In this document: positions 1 to 9,073 of the stretch, in pieces
Layout of the letters: every line of letters starts with the position of its first letter
Position numbering within the stretch: the stretch's first letter is position 1
From: Izhakiella australiensis
Lineage (GTDB): Bacteria; Pseudomonadota; Gammaproteobacteria; Enterobacterales; Enterobacteriaceae
Assembly: GCF_002006995.1 (NCBI RefSeq)
Contig: NZ_MRUL01000004.1
Coordinates: 186,001 to 250,000 of the forward strand
Length of the DNA stretch: 64,000 nt
Direction: 5' to 3'
Notes under the pieces: model-generated
What the model saw: only the letters and a program-made list of their open reading frames with translations
Told to the model about the DNA's origin: nothing
The model's database searches: none
Program-made: the position numbers and the translations under genes

Positions 1-1
1 A

Positions 2-1138
2 GCGCCCATCAAGGTGCTGCATCCGCTGCTGACAGCCACCCAGGAGGGTAACTACAACGGCACCGAGGGGATCTCCGCGCTGCCGTTCAATGGCATCATT
101 CTGGCCCACTCCAACGAATCGGAATGGGTGCAATTCCGTAACAACAAAAATAACGAGGCGTTTCTTGACCGCGTTTATATCGTCAAGGTGCCATACTGCC
201 TGCGGGTTTCGGAAGAAATTAAGATTTATGAGAAGCTGCTCAATCACAGCGAGCTGACCCACGCGCCCTGCGCGCCCGGTACGCTGGAAACGCTGTCGCG
301 CTTTTCAATATTGTCACGCCTGAAAGAGCCAGAAAACTCCAGCATTTATTCAAAAATGCGCGTCTATGATGGCGAGAGCCTGAAGGATACTGATCCTAAG
401 GCTAAGTCTTATCAGGAGTATCGTGATTATTCCGGCGTCGATGAAGGCATGAACGGCTTATCCACCCGCTTTGCCTTTAAGATCCTGTCGCGAGTTTTCA
501 ACTTTGACCACGTTGAGGTAGCCGCCAATCCGGTACATCTGTTCTACGTGCTTGAGCAGCAAATTGAGCGCGAGCAGTTCCCTCAGGATCAGGCGGAGAA
601 ATACCTCGAACACCTTAAAGGCTATTTGATTCCCAAATATGCCGAATTTATTGGTAAAGAGATCCAAACGGCTTATCTGGAATCCTACTCTGAATATGGT
701 CAGAACATTTTTGATCGCTATGTGACCTATGCAGACTTCTGGATTCAGGATCAGGAGTACCGCGATCCCGATACCGGTCAGCTATTTGACCGTGAATCGC
801 TGAACGCCGAGCTGGAAAAAATTGAAAAACCCGCCGGCATCAGTAATCCCAAAGATTTCAGAAATGAAATCGTTAACTTTGTACTGCGCGCGCGGGCGCA
901 GAACAATGGTCGCAACCCCAACTGGACCAGCTATGAAAAGCTGCGCACGGTAATCGAGAAGAAAATGTTCTCCAATACCGAAGAGCTGCTGCCGGTGATT
1001 TCATTTAATGCGAAAACCTCCACGGACGAACAGAAAAAACATGATGATTTCGTTGACCGTATGATGGAGAAAGGATATACCCGCAAACAGGTCCGCTTGC
1101 TGTGTGAATGGTATCTGCGCGTACGAAAATCGTCATAG
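2..1138 (+). CDS. yeaG: YeaG, PrkA-family serine protein kinase (C-terminal part, cut by window edge)
   Basis: This is the C-terminal part, about 378 residues, of a PrkA-family protein kinase; the E. coli YeaG protein is about 644 residues, so the N-terminal AAA-like ATPase part lies before base 1. The reading frame is open from base 2 through the edge, so the first GTG (base 14) is an internal valine and not a start. Residues such as HPLLTATQEGNYNGTEG and DRVYIVKVPYCLRVSEE match what I remember of YeaG almost position for position, and the C-terminal KYRVRKSS-like tail is conserved. The family is induced in stationary phase and under nutrient stress, and works with YeaH, encoded 79 bases downstream on the same strand. 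Identity is secure; physiological substrate is not visible from sequence. Confidence 0.96.
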   Translation, partial: APIKVLHPLLTATQEGNYNGTEGISALPFNGIILAHSNESEWVQFRNNKNNEAFLDRVYIVKVPYCLRVSEEIKIYEKLLNHSELTHAPCAPGTLETLSRFSILSRLKEPENSSIYSKMRVYDGESLKDTDPKAKSYQEYRDYSGVDEGMNGLSTRFAFKILSRVFNFDHVEVAANPVHLFYVLEQQIEREQFPQDQAEKYLEHLKGYLIPKYAEFIGKEIQTAYLESYSEYGQNIFDRYVTYADFWIQDQEYRDPDTGQLFDRESLNAELEKIEKPAGISNPKDFRNEIVNFVLRARAQNNGRNPNWTSYEKLRTVIEKKMFSNTEELLPVISFNAKTSTDEQKKHDDFVDRMMEKGYTRKQVRLLCEWYLRVRKSS

Positions 1139-1172
1139 TATTAGCCGCAACTAGCGCCAAAAGTGCATTAAC

Positions 1173-1194
1173 GGGGTCAGGTTTATCTGACCCC
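1173..1194 (+). terminator. Hairpin between yeaG and yeaH
   Basis: A perfect 8-bp stem (GGGGTCAG / CTGACCCC) with a 6-base loop sits between yeaG and yeaH. It lacks a proper T-run (only TT follows), so it is more likely an attenuator or mRNA-processing/stabilising hairpin that sets unequal yeaG and yeaH levels than a full terminator. Confidence 0.5.
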
Positions 1195-1217
1195 TTGCCA
1201 GTAAGTTTGGGGGATAT

Positions 1218-2495
1218 ATGTCCTATTTCATCGATCGGCGCCTTAACGGTAAAAACAAGAGTGCGGTAAATCGCCAGCGCTTCCTGCGCCGTTATCGTAC
1301 CCAAATCAAGCAGTCGATTTCCGAGGCCATCAACAAACGTTCGGTGACCGACGTTGAGAACGGCGAGTCCGTTTCCATTCCTATTGAAGATATTAACGAA
1401 CCCATGTTTCATCAGGGACGCGGCGGCGAACGCCATCGGGTCCATCCGGGTAACGACCATTTTGTGCAAAACGATCGCGTTGAACGCCCCCAGGGAGGCG
1501 GTGGCGGTGGTAGCGGTCAGGGCGATGCCAGCAAAGATGGTGACGGACAAGACGAATTCGTCTTTAAGATCTCAAAGGATGAATATCTCGATTTGCTGTT
1601 TGAAGACCTTGCCCTACCCAATCTGAAAAAAAACCAGCAGCGCCAGCTTAATGAGTATAAAACGCATCGTGCCGGTTTCACCTCAAACGGCGTGCCTGCC
1701 AATATCAGCGTGGTTCGCTCATTACAAAACTCGCTGGCCAGGCGGACGGCCATGACCGCCGGCAAAAGGCGTATGCTGCACGAGCTGGAAGACGCGCTGG
1801 CTGAGGTTGAAAAAGCCGAACCCGCACAGCTGCTGGAGCAGGAACGCTTACGTAAAGATATCGCCGAGCTCAAAGCGCGCATCGCGCGGGTTCCCTTTAT
1901 CGATACCTTCGATCTGCGCTATAAAAATTTTGAAAAGCGGCCAGAGCCCTCCAGTCAGGCGGTGATGTTCTGCCTGATGGACGTATCCGGCTCAATGGAT
2001 CAGGCAACCAAAGATATGGCGAAACGCTTTTATATTTTGCTGTATCTGTTCCTCAGTCGTACCTATAAGAACGTCGAGGTGGTCTATATCCGCCACCACA
2101 CCCAGGCGAAAGAAGTGGATGAGCAGGAGTTTTTCTACTCGCAGGAAACCGGCGGAACTATCGTATCCAGCGCGCTGAAGCTCATGGATGAGGTGGTTAA
2201 AGAGCGTTACGATCCGCAGCAGTGGAATATTTATGCGGCGCAGGCATCGGATGGTGACAACTGGGCAGATGACTCTCCCCTTTGCCACCAGATTCTGGCA
2301 AAGAATATCCTGCCGGTGGTGCGCTATTACAGCTATATAGAGATTACCCGGCGCGCCCATCAAACCCTGTGGCGTGAATACGAACATCTGCAGGCCACCT
2401 TCGATAACTTTGCTATTCAGCATATCCGCGAACCGGAAGACATCTATCCGGTATTCCGGGAGCTTTTTCACAAGCAAGCTGAAGAAAGTTACTGA
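1218..2495 (+). CDS. yeaH: YeaH, UPF0229 family protein (VWA-like)
   Basis: This 425-residue protein matches E. coli YeaH (about 427 residues, UPF0229). An N-terminal basic stretch is followed by a Gly-rich linker around residues 95-103 ([11 protein letters not shown]) and a C-terminal half carrying a DVSGSMD segment near residue 256, which is the MIDAS-like DxSxS signature of von Willebrand A domains. The ATG at 1218 follows a G-rich Shine-Dalgarno (GGGGGA). YeaH is the constant partner of YeaG kinase and of SpoVR/YcgB in many bacteria; YcgB is also encoded in this window (10879-12414). Family is certain; molecular role is inferred only from this association. Confidence 0.95.
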   Translation: MSYFIDRRLNGKNKSAVNRQRFLRRYRTQIKQSISEAINKRSVTDVENGESVSIPIEDINEPMFHQGRGGERHRVHPGNDHFVQNDRVERPQGGGGGGSGQGDASKDGDGQDEFVFKISKDEYLDLLFEDLALPNLKKNQQRQLNEYKTHRAGFTSNGVPANISVVRSLQNSLARRTAMTAGKRRMLHELEDALAEVEKAEPAQLLEQERLRKDIAELKARIARVPFIDTFDLRYKNFEKRPEPSSQAVMFCLMDVSGSMDQATKDMAKRFYILLYLFLSRTYKNVEVVYIRHHTQAKEVDEQEFFYSQETGGTIVSSALKLMDEVVKERYDPQQWNIYAAQASDGDNWADDSPLCHQILAKNILPVVRYYSYIEITRRAHQTLWREYEHLQATFDNFAIQHIREPEDIYPVFRELFHKQAEESY

Positions 2496-2501
2496 TATCC
2501 C

Positions 2502-2532
2502 AAAGCCGGATGCGCGCCATCCGGCTTTTTTT
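2502..2532 (+). terminator. Rho-independent terminator after yeaH
   Basis: AAAGCCGGATG / CATCCGGC stem with a short CGCGC loop, followed by seven T residues, 6 bases after the yeaH stop codon. This is a strong intrinsic terminator for the yeaGH unit. Confidence 0.9.
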
Positions 2533-2733
2533 ATCTCTGTCTGCGACGCAATGCCGAAGCATCCTCTCATTTAGCCCTTTTTTTAGCTGATAGCTTTACA
2601 AGAAAGGCGCTATTTTTACCTGACTTGATCATTTATGTCTTTCGCGACGATAAAATCAGGTTAACGTTGCTTATTACCCCGGTAATACAACAAACTATGT
2701 ACTGCCCGGTAACAATCGCAGGAGATCCCCCCT

Positions 2734-4461
2734 TTGGAAGCCAGTGCCATTTACAGCGTTTTTATCATCGGTTCAGTGCTGGTGGCTTCCAGCATTTTGC
2801 TGAGTTCGTTCTCTTCACGCCTCGGCATCCCCATTCTGGTTATCTTTCTGGCACTGGGAATGCTGGCCGGCGTTGATGGCATTGGCGGCATCGTTTTCGA
2901 TAACTACCCCGTTGCTTACATGGTCAGTAACCTGGCGCTAGCCATCATTCTGCTTGATGGCGGTATGCGTACCCAGGCAAGCTCGTTTAAAGTTGCCCTG
3001 TGGCCCGCGCTGTCGCTGGCAACCGTCGGCGTACTTATCACAACCGGCCTGACGGGCATGGCAGCTGCATGGCTGTTTCATCTCGACATGATCGAAGGTT
3101 TTTTGATCGGCGCCATCATTGGCTCAACCGATGCGGCGGCGGTGTTTTCGCTGCTTGGGGGTAAAGGGCTTAACGAGCGTGTTAACGCTACCCTGGAAAT
3201 CGAATCCGGCAGCAACGACCCGATGGCCGTATTTCTGACCATCACCCTGATAGACATGATCCAGCGCGGGCAGACAGGCCTTGACTGGATGTTTGTCGTC
3301 CATCTGATTCAGGAGTTCGGCCTCGGCATCTTTATGGGCCTCGGCGGCGGATGGCTGCTGCTGCAAATGGTCAATCGCATTACGCTGGCCAGCGGGCTTT
3401 ATCCGCTGCTGGCAGTCAGCGGCGGCATTCTTATTTTTGCCTTTACCACGGCCATTGAGGGCAGCGGTATCCTGGCGGTTTATCTGTGCGGATTTGTCCT
3501 TGGTAACCAGCCGATACGCAACCGCTATGGCATTTTGCAAACCTTTGATGGCATGTCCTGGCTCAGCCAGATAGGCATGTTTCTGGTACTCGGCCTGCTG
3601 GTTACGCCGTCCGATTTGTGGCATATCGCCATTCCGGCGATGCTGCTTTCACTCTGGCTTATTGTCGTGGCCCGACCAATGGCGGTTCTGGTCGGCTTAC
3701 TGCCTTTTCGCGGATTTAATCTGCGCGAAAGGGTTTTTATCAGCTGGGTTGGACTACGCGGCGCGGTACCGATTATCCTCGCCGTATTCCCGATGATGGC
3801 CGGACTCAGCCATGCTTCACTGATATTCGATATTGCGTTTTTCGTGGTGCTGGTCTCGCTGATGGTGCAGGGAACCTCTCTCAGCTTTGCCGCCAGCAAG
3901 GCCCGGGTTATCGTACCGCCAACGGCATCGCCGATCTCGCGCATCGGGCTGGATATTCATCCGCAGAATCCCTGGGAACAGCTGGTCTATCAGCTCAGCG
4001 CCGATAAATGGTGCGTCGGCGCCGCATTGCGTGATTTACATATGCCGCGAGAAACCCGTATTGCGGCGCTGTTTCGCGATAATGTGCTGCTACATCCCAC
4101 CGGTAATACCCGGCTGCGAGAAGGCGATATTATTTGCGTGATCGGCCGGGAACGCGACCTGCCCGCGCTGGGTAAGCTGTTTAGCCAGTCGCCGCCGGTT
4201 TCCCTTGACCAACGCTTCTTTGGTGACTTTATCCTTGAAGCAGATGCGCTGCTGCGCGACGTGGCACAGATCTATGGTCTGACGCTGGATGAACAGATTG
4301 ACGGCCAGCAAACCCTTGGCCATCTGGTGCTGACAATGCTAGGGGCCGCGCCGGTGGTTGGTGACCAAATCGAGTGGAATAATCTGATTTGGACGGTGGC
4401 TGAAAAAGAAGAAAATCAGATAGTAAAAGTCGGGGTTCGCGTGCCGGAAGATAAAGCCTGA
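2734..4461 (+). CDS. cvrA: CvrA/NhaP2 cation:proton antiporter
   Basis: This 575-residue membrane protein matches E. coli CvrA (NhaP2, CPA1 family), a K+/H+ (and Na+/H+) antiporter linked to growth at low osmolarity. About twelve hydrophobic segments fill residues 1-390; the conserved antiporter motif with adjacent acidic residues appears as ESGSNDP near residue 158. The soluble C-terminal half holds a RCK_C/TrkA-C-type domain (around residues 405-485) and a CorC-like tail. The start is TTG: an AGGAG sits 9 bases upstream and the N-terminus ([14 protein letters not shown]) lines up with the family. In E. coli cvrA abuts dadX; here 3.5 kb of other genes separates them. Confidence 0.95.
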   Translation: MEASAIYSVFIIGSVLVASSILLSSFSSRLGIPILVIFLALGMLAGVDGIGGIVFDNYPVAYMVSNLALAIILLDGGMRTQASSFKVALWPALSLATVGVLITTGLTGMAAAWLFHLDMIEGFLIGAIIGSTDAAAVFSLLGGKGLNERVNATLEIESGSNDPMAVFLTITLIDMIQRGQTGLDWMFVVHLIQEFGLGIFMGLGGGWLLLQMVNRITLASGLYPLLAVSGGILIFAFTTAIEGSGILAVYLCGFVLGNQPIRNRYGILQTFDGMSWLSQIGMFLVLGLLVTPSDLWHIAIPAMLLSLWLIVVARPMAVLVGLLPFRGFNLRERVFISWVGLRGAVPIILAVFPMMAGLSHASLIFDIAFFVVLVSLMVQGTSLSFAASKARVIVPPTASPISRIGLDIHPQNPWEQLVYQLSADKWCVGAALRDLHMPRETRIAALFRDNVLLHPTGNTRLREGDIICVIGRERDLPALGKLFSQSPPVSLDQRFFGDFILEADALLRDVAQIYGLTLDEQIDGQQTLGHLVLTMLGAAPVVGDQIEWNNLIWTVAEKEENQIVKVGVRVPEDKA

Positions 4462-4534
4462 ATCCCGCTTTAGCTCGATCTGTCAGCAAAACCGACTACG
4501 CTTATAGTTCATGCTTATGCAGAGGGGATGAATT

Positions 4535-4783
4535 ATGAGCCATGTTATTCGCGTCGGGCGTTATGAGATCGTAGATGCAGAAATGAACGCTGGTAGTGCC
4601 AGCAAAACCAACGTCAATGAAGTCCACATCCCCTGCCTGACCAACCCCGGCCTGAGTTACCAGCTGGACGGCTGGGATGAGGACACCAGCATACCCGCCT
4701 GGATTGACGGTGAACAAGTGGACCTGGAAATCGGTCATTACGACAAAAATCATGACCGCTGGGTATTAAAAATTTCGGCCTGA
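4535..4783 (+). CDS. Small DUF1480 (YebV-like) protein
   Basis: This 82-residue protein begins MSHVIRVGRYEI and carries the block IPCLTNPGLSYQLDGWDEDTS. This resembles E. coli YebV (DUF1480, 78 residues), which I recall as having VRIGAFEI, then IPC..., then QLDAWD-TSIPA. The hydrophilic, acidic composition without signal peptide or membrane segment suggests a soluble cytoplasmic protein. A good Shine-Dalgarno (AGAGGGG) lies 7 bases before the ATG. It stands alone, 73 bases after cvrA, and ends at a strong palindromic terminator. In E. coli yebV lies between rsmF and pphA; those genes are adjacent here with nothing between them, so the gene has moved or is a different paralogue. Function unknown. 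Confidence 0.75.
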   Translation: MSHVIRVGRYEIVDAEMNAGSASKTNVNEVHIPCLTNPGLSYQLDGWDEDTSIPAWIDGEQVDLEIGHYDKNHDRWVLKISA

Positions 4784-4814
4784 AGTTATTCCCATAATAT
4801 CTTTAAGATTATTT

Positions 4815-4844
4815 ATACGATGAAATGATTTCATTTCATCGTAT
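4815..4844 (+). terminator. Perfect 30-bp palindrome, likely terminator of the DUF1480 gene
   Basis: Bases 4815-4844 form a perfect inverted repeat (arm ATACGATGAAATGAT and its complement, no unpaired spacer beyond the turn). It starts 31 bases after the DUF1480 stop codon and is followed by T-rich sequence (ATTCTTATTG). The simplest reading is an intrinsic terminator, although the palindrome is unusually AT-rich for one and could also bind a protein dimer. Confidence 0.65.
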
Positions 4845-5189
4845 TCTTATTGTTACCGTCTCGTCATATTCTCATGCTCTTCTATTAATATCTTTTTGTT
4901 ATCGAAGCAGTGCATTCTTTATTTTTTAGACCGGAGTGTTTTTGCTTTTAGGAATTACCCGTATTAACGCCAACAGCACCCTGCTGCATAATTCCGGTTA
5001 GATTTTTGCGATGAAACACAATGTCAAAAGATTGAACATAGGGTCTCATTGCGCATTTAATAGAAAAAAATCGGCGAAACACGCCACACAATGCATTGAT
5101 AAACAGGAACTATTCACTGCAACCACCCCTGATAGCGTGCTTGATCCTCGTCAGGTTCATGGGTTCCTTATGAAAAGAGAGCAGGCATT
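4845..5189 (+). promoter_or_regulatory. AT-rich 5' region of wbaP
   Basis: This 345-base stretch holds no gene I can support. It is more AT-rich than the flanking genes, as expected for an exopolysaccharide promoter region. I did not find a JUMPstart/ops element. A 65-codon open frame (5011-5208) ends 19 bases inside wbaP but has no Shine-Dalgarno and no recognisable product, so I treat it as leader sequence. Confidence 0.4.
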
Positions 5190-6656
5190 ATGGCAAGTAC
5201 TCTGGTAATGAACGAGGGCCGTCGCACGTTCAGCGGCACCCGTAAAAATATTATTGCGAAATTAGCACTTAGCTTTTCGGATTTAGTCTCTATTAATCTG
5301 GCACTATTTTTGTCCACCGCTGCCGTTCAGGCAATATGGGGGAATCTGGATATATTTATCCCGCCACATGAGATTAAAGTTCGCTTTATTGCTCAGTTTG
5401 TTATGTCACTGGTGTGTACCGCCTGGTTCTGGACGCGCTTGCGTCATTACACCTATCGCAAGCCGTTCTGGTTTGAACTGAAAGAAATAATTAAGACGCT
5501 GGTCATTTTTTCCCTGCTGGATATGGCCTTGATTTCTTTCTCCAAATGGGATTTCTCTCGCATGCTGTGGATTTTCACCTGGGGCTTTGCCCTGATTCTG
5601 GTGCCACTGCTGCGTACCTGCGTTAAGCAGGCTATCCTGCGCGCCGGCCAATGGACCAAACAGACTATCATCATCGGTTCAGGCAGAAACGCCCGCGAAG
5701 CCTATGCCGCGCTGCAAAGCGAAGAGATGCTTGGCTATGAAGTTAAAGCGTTTGTTGCCACCAGCGGCGAAAACCGTCCGGAACATCTGAACGGCATTCC
5801 GGTTATCACCCATAAGGATATCGTCTGGGATACGGTCGATCTGGAAAATACCCAGTTCATCGTAGCGACAGAATATGAACAAAAGGCGTTAAGTGACAAA
5901 TGGCTGAAGCTGTTATCGAAGAAGCGCTGCCGTTCGGTGTCAGTTGTCCCTGCCCTGCGCGGCGTGCCGCTGTACGGTACCGACATGTCGTTTATTTTCA
6001 GTCACGAAGTCATGATTCTGCGCGTCAGCAATAGCCTGGCCAAACGCTCCTCACGCTTCCTTAAGCGTGCGTTTGACCTGGTGGTTGCCTCAATGCTGCT
6101 GCTGTTCCTCGCACCGGCCTTTGGCCTGCTGTGCTGGCTGGTTTCCCGCGATGGCGGCAGCCCGATTTACGGTCACGAGCGCGTTGGTCACGATGGCAAA
6201 AAATTTAAATGCCTCAAGTTCCGCTCAATGGTAACTAACTCCCAGGAAGTGCTTGAACAACTGCTGGCAACCGACCCGGAGGCGCAGGCCGAATGGGATA
6301 AAGACTTCAAGCTGAAAAATGATCCGCGCATTACCCGTGTCGGCGGCTTCCTGCGTAAAACCAGCCTTGATGAACTGCCGCAGCTGTGGAACGTGATCCG
6401 GGGTGAAATGAGCCTGGTCGGACCGCGTCCGGTGATTGAAGCAGAGCTGGAACGCTATGCCGGCGACGTTGATTACTACCTGATGGCCAAACCGGGTATG
6501 ACCGGACTCTGGCAGGTTAGCGGACGTAATGATATCGATTACGACACGCGGGTCTACTTCGACTCCTGGTATGTTAAAAACTGGGCGCTGTGGACCGACG
6601 TCGCCATTCTGTTTAAAACCGCTGGCGTTGTTTTACGCCGCGACGGCGCATACTAA
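5190..6656 (+). CDS. wbaP: Undecaprenyl-phosphate galactose-1-phosphate transferase (WbaP/RfbP/WceG type)
   Basis: This 488-residue protein is a polyisoprenyl-phosphate hexose-1-phosphate transferase of the WbaP family. It moves hexose-1-phosphate (usually galactose-1-P) from UDP-sugar to undecaprenyl phosphate at the inner membrane, the first step of an exopolysaccharide or O-antigen repeat unit. Four hydrophobic segments lie in residues 20-150, a degenerate Rossmann-like domain with IIIGSGRNAREAY follows near residue 158, a fifth membrane segment lies around 295-315, and the catalytic domain carries KCLKFRSMV, TRVGGFLRKTSLDELPQ and SLVGPRPV. The C-terminus (RRDGAY) is typical. No glycosyltransferase, Wzx or Wzy gene is nearby, so it is an unlinked copy. 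Pantoea species are reported to have such unlinked WceG copies. Confidence 0.93.
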   Translation: MASTLVMNEGRRTFSGTRKNIIAKLALSFSDLVSINLALFLSTAAVQAIWGNLDIFIPPHEIKVRFIAQFVMSLVCTAWFWTRLRHYTYRKPFWFELKEIIKTLVIFSLLDMALISFSKWDFSRMLWIFTWGFALILVPLLRTCVKQAILRAGQWTKQTIIIGSGRNAREAYAALQSEEMLGYEVKAFVATSGENRPEHLNGIPVITHKDIVWDTVDLENTQFIVATEYEQKALSDKWLKLLSKKRCRSVSVVPALRGVPLYGTDMSFIFSHEVMILRVSNSLAKRSSRFLKRAFDLVVASMLLLFLAPAFGLLCWLVSRDGGSPIYGHERVGHDGKKFKCLKFRSMVTNSQEVLEQLLATDPEAQAEWDKDFKLKNDPRITRVGGFLRKTSLDELPQLWNVIRGEMSLVGPRPVIEAELERYAGDVDYYLMAKPGMTGLWQVSGRNDIDYDTRVYFDSWYVKNWALWTDVAILFKTAGVVLRRDGAY

Positions 6657-6776
6657 CCGCTCACTGTTCAGGCTGTTTGCACCAGCAGGCAGCCTGAATC
6701 GCTCTTCAGCCTTTCCTTTTTATCGTCAAAGCTCTACCCTTAGCCCTTCTTTTTTTGTTTTTACCATCTGGTCCGC

Positions 6777-7967
6777 ATGCAAAAATTCACCCTGTTGTTG
6801 CTTACGCTGGTGCTGTTTGGCCCGCTGGGCATCGATCTTTACCTGCCGGTGCTGCCGCAAATCGCCATTGGCCTTGATGCACCCATCTCTCTGATGCAAC
6901 TGACTATTCCCTTGTTCCTGCTTATCATGGGACTGGGGCAACTGGTCGCCGGACCATTGGTGGATAATTTCGGCCGTAAACCCATCGCCCTTTGCGGCAT
7001 CGCCCTTTATCTGGTGGGCAGCATACTGGCCGCCTGCGCAGTAAGCTGGCAGCTTTTCTTTCTGGCGCGGGTGGTACAGGGCTGCGCGGTTTGTTGTACC
7101 GCGGTGGTGTCATTCAGCGGCGTGCGCGACCGCCTCGAAGGCGACGACGCTGCGCGCGCCTACAGCTTTCTTAACGGCGCATTGAATATCGTTCCGGCTC
7201 TGGCTCCGCTACTGGGCGGGCTGTTGGGCGCCAGTTTTGGCTGGCGCGCGCCCTTCTGGCTTCTCAGCCTGTATGCGCTGGTGATCGGCTCACTGGTGGT
7301 GTTTTTGCTGCCGGAAACCCGGCCAGAAGGGACGCTACGCGCCAGGGGAATTCCATTTCGCCAGTACGGCCTGATTATCAAACGCCCCGACTTCCTCGCC
7401 TTTGCTGCCGCCAATGCCGGAGTGATGGGCATGGTGCTTACCTACGTTTCTCTGGCACCGGAAGTGCTGATGAATCAGGGTAAACTTTCGCCACTGCAGT
7501 TCTCCTTCGCTTTCGGCGCTAACGGCTTCTGGATCATGTTGTTTAGCGTACTCGTTAACAAGATGATCCGTAAGGTGGGCCGTCCCAGATGTTTACTGGC
7601 CGGCAGCCTCGCCCAGCTGTGCGCAGCGCTGCTATTGCTGGCGGAAATCAGCCTGCTGCCAGCCGCAGCGCAAAGCGCCTGGTATTGCTATATGCTGCCG
7701 GTTGTTATCGCCTGTGCGGGCCTTGCCTGGACCGTTGGTCCGGCGACCAGCTACGCGCTGGAGCCCTGGCCGCAGCAGGCGGGCGTCGCTTCGGCGCTGA
7801 TGGGGTTTATCCAAATGGCTGGCGGCGCGTCGGTGGGTATGCTGGTAATGGCGCTGCCGCTGAGCGAAAAAAGCGCCCTTATGCTGATGATGCTGCTCGG
7901 TACGCTGCTGTGCGCACTGGCATGGCGAATGAGTAAAAAAATGCGCGGCAGGATCACCGCGCTCTGA
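6777..7967 (+). CDS. Bcr/CflA-type (MdtL-like) drug efflux MFS transporter
   Basis: This 396-residue protein is a 12-segment major facilitator of the DHA1 Bcr/CflA type. Segment 1 carries the family signature (GPLGIDLYLPVLP, residues 12-24) and the loop between segments 2 and 3 has the MFS motif A-like GPLVDNFGRKP. Motif C-like Gly/Pro pairs follow in segment 5 (ALAPLLGGLLGASFGW). Bcr/CflA proteins expel drugs such as bicyclomycin or chloramphenicol, and some export sugars or dipeptides, so the substrate is not determined. No strong Shine-Dalgarno precedes the ATG. The gene ends three bases from the convergent dadX and is absent from this position in E. coli. Confidence 0.85.
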   Translation: MQKFTLLLLTLVLFGPLGIDLYLPVLPQIAIGLDAPISLMQLTIPLFLLIMGLGQLVAGPLVDNFGRKPIALCGIALYLVGSILAACAVSWQLFFLARVVQGCAVCCTAVVSFSGVRDRLEGDDAARAYSFLNGALNIVPALAPLLGGLLGASFGWRAPFWLLSLYALVIGSLVVFLLPETRPEGTLRARGIPFRQYGLIIKRPDFLAFAAANAGVMGMVLTYVSLAPEVLMNQGKLSPLQFSFAFGANGFWIMLFSVLVNKMIRKVGRPRCLLAGSLAQLCAALLLLAEISLLPAAAQSAWYCYMLPVVIACAGLAWTVGPATSYALEPWPQQAGVASALMGFIQMAGGASVGMLVMALPLSEKSALMLMMLLGTLLCALAWRMSKKMRGRITAL

Positions 7968-7970
7968 TAT

Positions 7971-9044
7971 TTAGTCGGCCACCACCACCGGCACTCGCGG
8001 GGCCAACGCGCACATTAGCTCGTACCCTACGGTGCCGGAAGCGGCTGCCACATCGTCAATTCTGACGTTATCACCCCACAATTCCACGCGCGTACCGATG
8101 TGTACTTCGGGGCACGGCGTGAGGTCAATCACTAACATATCCATCGAAATAGCGCCAACCGTGGTGGTTCTGGCGCCGTCAACGTAAACCGGGGTACCGG
8201 TAGGCGCATGGCGCGGATAGCCATCCGCGTAGCCACAAGCGACTACGCCTATCCGCTGCTCATCACTGGCCCGGTAACGGTGGCCGTAGCCGACGCCCTC
8301 ACCGGGATACAGGTTTTGTATGCCGATAATTTCGCTTTCAAGCGTCATCGCAGGTCGCAAACCGGTGCTGGCGATATCCTGCCATTTACCGCTGGGGGAA
8401 GCGCCGTATAAAATAATGCCCGGCCTGACCCAATCATGATGCGTCTGCGGATGCCAGAGGGTGGCCGCCGAATTTGCCAGCGAGCGCGGCGAGGAGATAT
8501 CCTTTGCAGCCAGCTCAATGCGACGCAGCGGCTCGACAATGCCTTGCGCTTCCTCAGCTCTGGCAAAGTGCGACATCAGCGTCATCTCACCGACATTGTC
8601 TAAATTGCGCAGTTTCTGCCAGGCATTGTGGACCTGTTCCGGCTGAAAGCCGAGGCGGTTCATACCGCTATTAACCTTCAGATAAATATCCAGGGGCGCG
8701 GAGAGCCGGGCCTGCGCCAGCGCCTGAATCTGCCAGTTGCTATGCACGCTGGTGGTCAACCGATAGCGATCGAGTATTTCCAGCTCCTCGGGAGCAAAAA
8801 AGCCCTCCAGCAGCAGGATGGGTTTTTTCCAGCCCTGTTCGCGCAGCAGTATTGCCTCTTCCAGATTCAGCAACGCAAAGCCGTCGGTATCACTGAGGCT
8901 TTGCCAGATGCGCGCCAGGCCATGGCCATAAGCGTTAGCCTTCACCACAGACCAGATATGAGATCTCCCCGCCGCCTGACGGACGACGGACAGATTGTGT
9001 CGCAACGCATCGCTATGAATGGTTGCGACAATAGGACGAGCCAT
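7971..9044 (-). CDS. dadX: Catabolic alanine racemase DadX
   Basis: This 357-residue PLP enzyme interconverts L- and D-alanine. The PLP lysine is K35 in SVVKANAYGHG and the second catalytic base (Tyr) lies in the VGYGHRYRA block near residue 250; MSHFARA is also typical. Length equals that of E. coli DadX (356). It is the second gene of dadAX, 29 bases after dadA, so it supplies D-alanine for DadA to oxidise when alanine is used as carbon source. A biosynthetic Alr would be expected elsewhere. In E. coli the operon answers to Lrp and CRP; I could not place those sites with confidence. Confidence 0.97.
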   Translation of the reverse strand: MARPIVATIHSDALRHNLSVVRQAAGRSHIWSVVKANAYGHGLARIWQSLSDTDGFALLNLEEAILLREQGWKKPILLLEGFFAPEELEILDRYRLTTSVHSNWQIQALAQARLSAPLDIYLKVNSGMNRLGFQPEQVHNAWQKLRNLDNVGEMTLMSHFARAEEAQGIVEPLRRIELAAKDISSPRSLANSAATLWHPQTHHDWVRPGIILYGASPSGKWQDIASTGLRPAMTLESEIIGIQNLYPGEGVGYGHRYRASDEQRIGVVACGYADGYPRHAPTGTPVYVDGARTTTVGAISMDMLVIDLTPCPEVHIGTRVELWGDNVRIDDVAAASGTVGYELMCALAPRVPVVVAD

Positions 9045-9073
9045 ATTTTCTCCTTTAACGCACGGCGCTTTTA

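Noticed and set aside
1005-1550. 181-codon minus-strand ORF across yeaG/yeaH
   Set aside because: It overlaps conserved coding sequence on the other strand and has no family resemblance; shadow frame.
5011-5208. 65-codon ORF overlapping the wbaP start by 19 bases
   Set aside because: No ribosome site, no recognisable family and a composition like non-coding AT-rich DNA; more likely an untranslated leader. A mini-ORF (5170-5208) inside it is equally unsupported.
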